Shown here piece after piece: positions 63,022 through 64,000 of a stretch of DNA of 64,000 nt. A model generated the notes under the pieces. That model ran no database searches and was not told where the DNA came from. It saw only the letters and a list, made by a program, of their open reading frames with translations. How positions within the stretch are numbered: position 1 is the first letter of the stretch; each line of letters begins with the position of its first letter. Origin of the DNA: a bacterium (lineage in GTDB: Bacteria > JACRDZ01 > JAQUKH01); contig JAQUKH010000003.1 of the NCBI GenBank assembly GCA_028719205.1, positions 66,793-130,792 on the forward strand. The letters run 5' to 3'. The position numbers were made by a program, and so were the translations under genes.

Positions 63022-64000
63022 ATGAAAAAATATATTATTATTCTGATTTTATTTACCCCTTTTATTAAAATACATGCTCTTGTCAAACAAGATAAGATAA
63101 AAACCTCATGTGAAAGTAAAGATGGATTTTATTATTTGAAATTAGGGTCAGATGACGGCTTAGCTGTCGGGTCAATATTATCAGGTTTTAATGACAAAAA
63201 AAAGCCTTTATTCATTGAAATATTAGGGATCCTCGGGCCGCATTATTCCTTATTCCAGAAAATTGAATTCGTGTGGGATAATAAAGAAAAAAAGATCATT
63301 AAAAATTATTCAGATAGAGCGGATCTGGACAGTGCATTAGAAATATCCGAGATCAATGACAGTTTTGAGCAAATGTTCGTAAATAAATTTAAAGAAGTGG
63401 AAACGCTTTATAAAAATGCCAAAGAAAATTATGACAAAAAAAGGTTTAATGTAAGTAAAAAATATTTTGATGATTGCCTGGCTATTGTTGATAATTATAA
63501 AGACTCAAAAGAAATATTAAATAGCCTGAATAATGAACAGAAAAAATACAGGGCAAAGCCTGAATTAAATGAAGATATCTGGAAAAAATCCAAGGAACAG
63601 GTAGATAAATTTAAAGCTGAAGACAAATTGAATGAAGCTTTGAGCATCCTGCAAAAATCGGCCCTGGATTATCCATTGAGTAAAAAGGTCAGGAATGAAT
63701 TGGGATCGTTGTATAGTGAGATGGGGTATATATATAAAGATAATGATTATTTTAAGGAGGCTATAAATGAAATGGAGGAATTGCTTTTTATAGATCCGGG
63801 AGCTCTTGGGATCCGGAGGGAATTGGCGTTCCTTTATTATTATCAGGGGGATAAAGATAAGGCTATGGAGCATTTTGAAAAATTGTTCTCTTTAAGTAAA
63901 GATGGTTCCGCGGTGGAATTAAGGAACCTGATAAATAAACTGTTGTTAATTTCTTCTAACCAGTCAAATAATTCAGTAAAAGGCATGTGCAGTTTATGCC
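63022..64000 (+). CDS. Exported TPR-like protein, C-terminus beyond the window
   Basis: The reading frame is open from ATG 63022 to the window end (326 codons). It has a signal peptide (about residues 1-20, ending KIHA), a charged region, then TPR-like helical repeats (for example YKDNDYFKEAINEMEELL, IDPGALGIRRELAFLYYYQGDKDKAMEHFEKLF). AAGGA lies before the ATG. Role unknown; probably a scaffold or envelope protein. It is 74 bp after mqnX. Confidence 0.75.
   Translation, partial: MKKYIIILILFTPFIKIHALVKQDKIKTSCESKDGFYYLKLGSDDGLAVGSILSGFNDKKKPLFIEILGILGPHYSLFQKIEFVWDNKEKKIIKNYSDRADLDSALEISEINDSFEQMFVNKFKEVETLYKNAKENYDKKRFNVSKKYFDDCLAIVDNYKDSKEILNSLNNEQKKYRAKPELNEDIWKKSKEQVDKFKAEDKLNEALSILQKSALDYPLSKKVRNELGSLYSEMGYIYKDNDYFKEAINEMEELLFIDPGALGIRRELAFLYYYQGDKDKAMEHFEKLFSLSKDGSAVELRNLINKLLLISSNQSNNSVKGMCSLC

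Overview
The window looks like a chromosome segment from an AT-rich, anaerobic, probably uncultured bacterium. Shine-Dalgarno sequences, an initiator tRNA-fMet, FtsH, GlmM and the c-di-AMP cyclase place it in Bacteria. A full carbonyl/methyl Wood-Ljungdahl gene set together with futalosine-route menaquinone genes suggests a CO2/CO-fixing or acetyl-CoA-cleaving anaerobe that also respires. No 16S gene is present, so I do not name a phylum; a candidate-phylum bacterium is my guess.

Layout. 1-3.6 kb: the tail of an ANTAR regulator, 6-phosphofructokinase, an SDR epimerase, two tandem small ferredoxins and small conserved proteins. 3.6-17 kb (minus strand): one long Wood-Ljungdahl operon in the order cooC2-folD-metV-metF-cooC1-acsD-acsC-acsB-cooS-fhs-acsE, ending in an intrinsic terminator built from an interspersed palindrome. 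17-18.5 kb: a TlpA-like thioredoxin and thioredoxin reductase. 18.5-22.2 kb: an AT-rich accessory islet bounded by copies of a 20-bp palindrome. It holds an HtrA-like protease, a class III nucleotidyl-cyclase-like protein with a coupled partner of unknown function, and a truncated REP-associated transposase. 22.2-34.6 kb (minus strand): a housekeeping run (nnr, membrane protein, acpS, pdxJ, glmM, cdaR, cdaA, folP, folE, ftsH, tilS), interrupted only by an opposite-strand DnaQ-like exonuclease. 34.6-34.85 kb: tRNA-Met and tRNA-fMet. 34.9-39.6 kb: small membrane protein, deacetylase-like lipoprotein, DUF501, FtsB-like protein, and a Tat-exported DUF362 protein coupled to a NapH/NapG-like iron-sulfur fusion. 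39.6-55 kb: exported repeat proteins and lipoproteins, a phosphorelay with a diguanylate cyclase, and a translationally coupled UbiU-like/UbiV-like/ArsP-like operon. 55-63 kb: a menaquinone operon (ubiD, ubiA, mqnE, mqnA, mqnC, a futalosine-phosphorylase candidate, mqnX). 63-64 kb: a partial exported repeat protein.

How it fits together. Fhs, FolD and MetVF reduce formate to methyl-THF. AcsE passes the methyl group to the AcsCD corrinoid protein, and AcsB joins it with CO from CooS to give acetyl-CoA; the two CooC ATPases probably load nickel. Small ferredoxins, the DUF362/NapHG module and menaquinone could supply electron transfer.

The items most worth following are the UbiU/UbiV-like pair fused into an operon with an ArsP-like permease, the cyclase-like gene pair in the islet, a methylthioinosine-phosphorylase-like enzyme that may replace MqnB, a 200-bp hairpin element inside the menaquinone operon, and a family of small palindromes with covarying stems that has entered coding sequence at least once.
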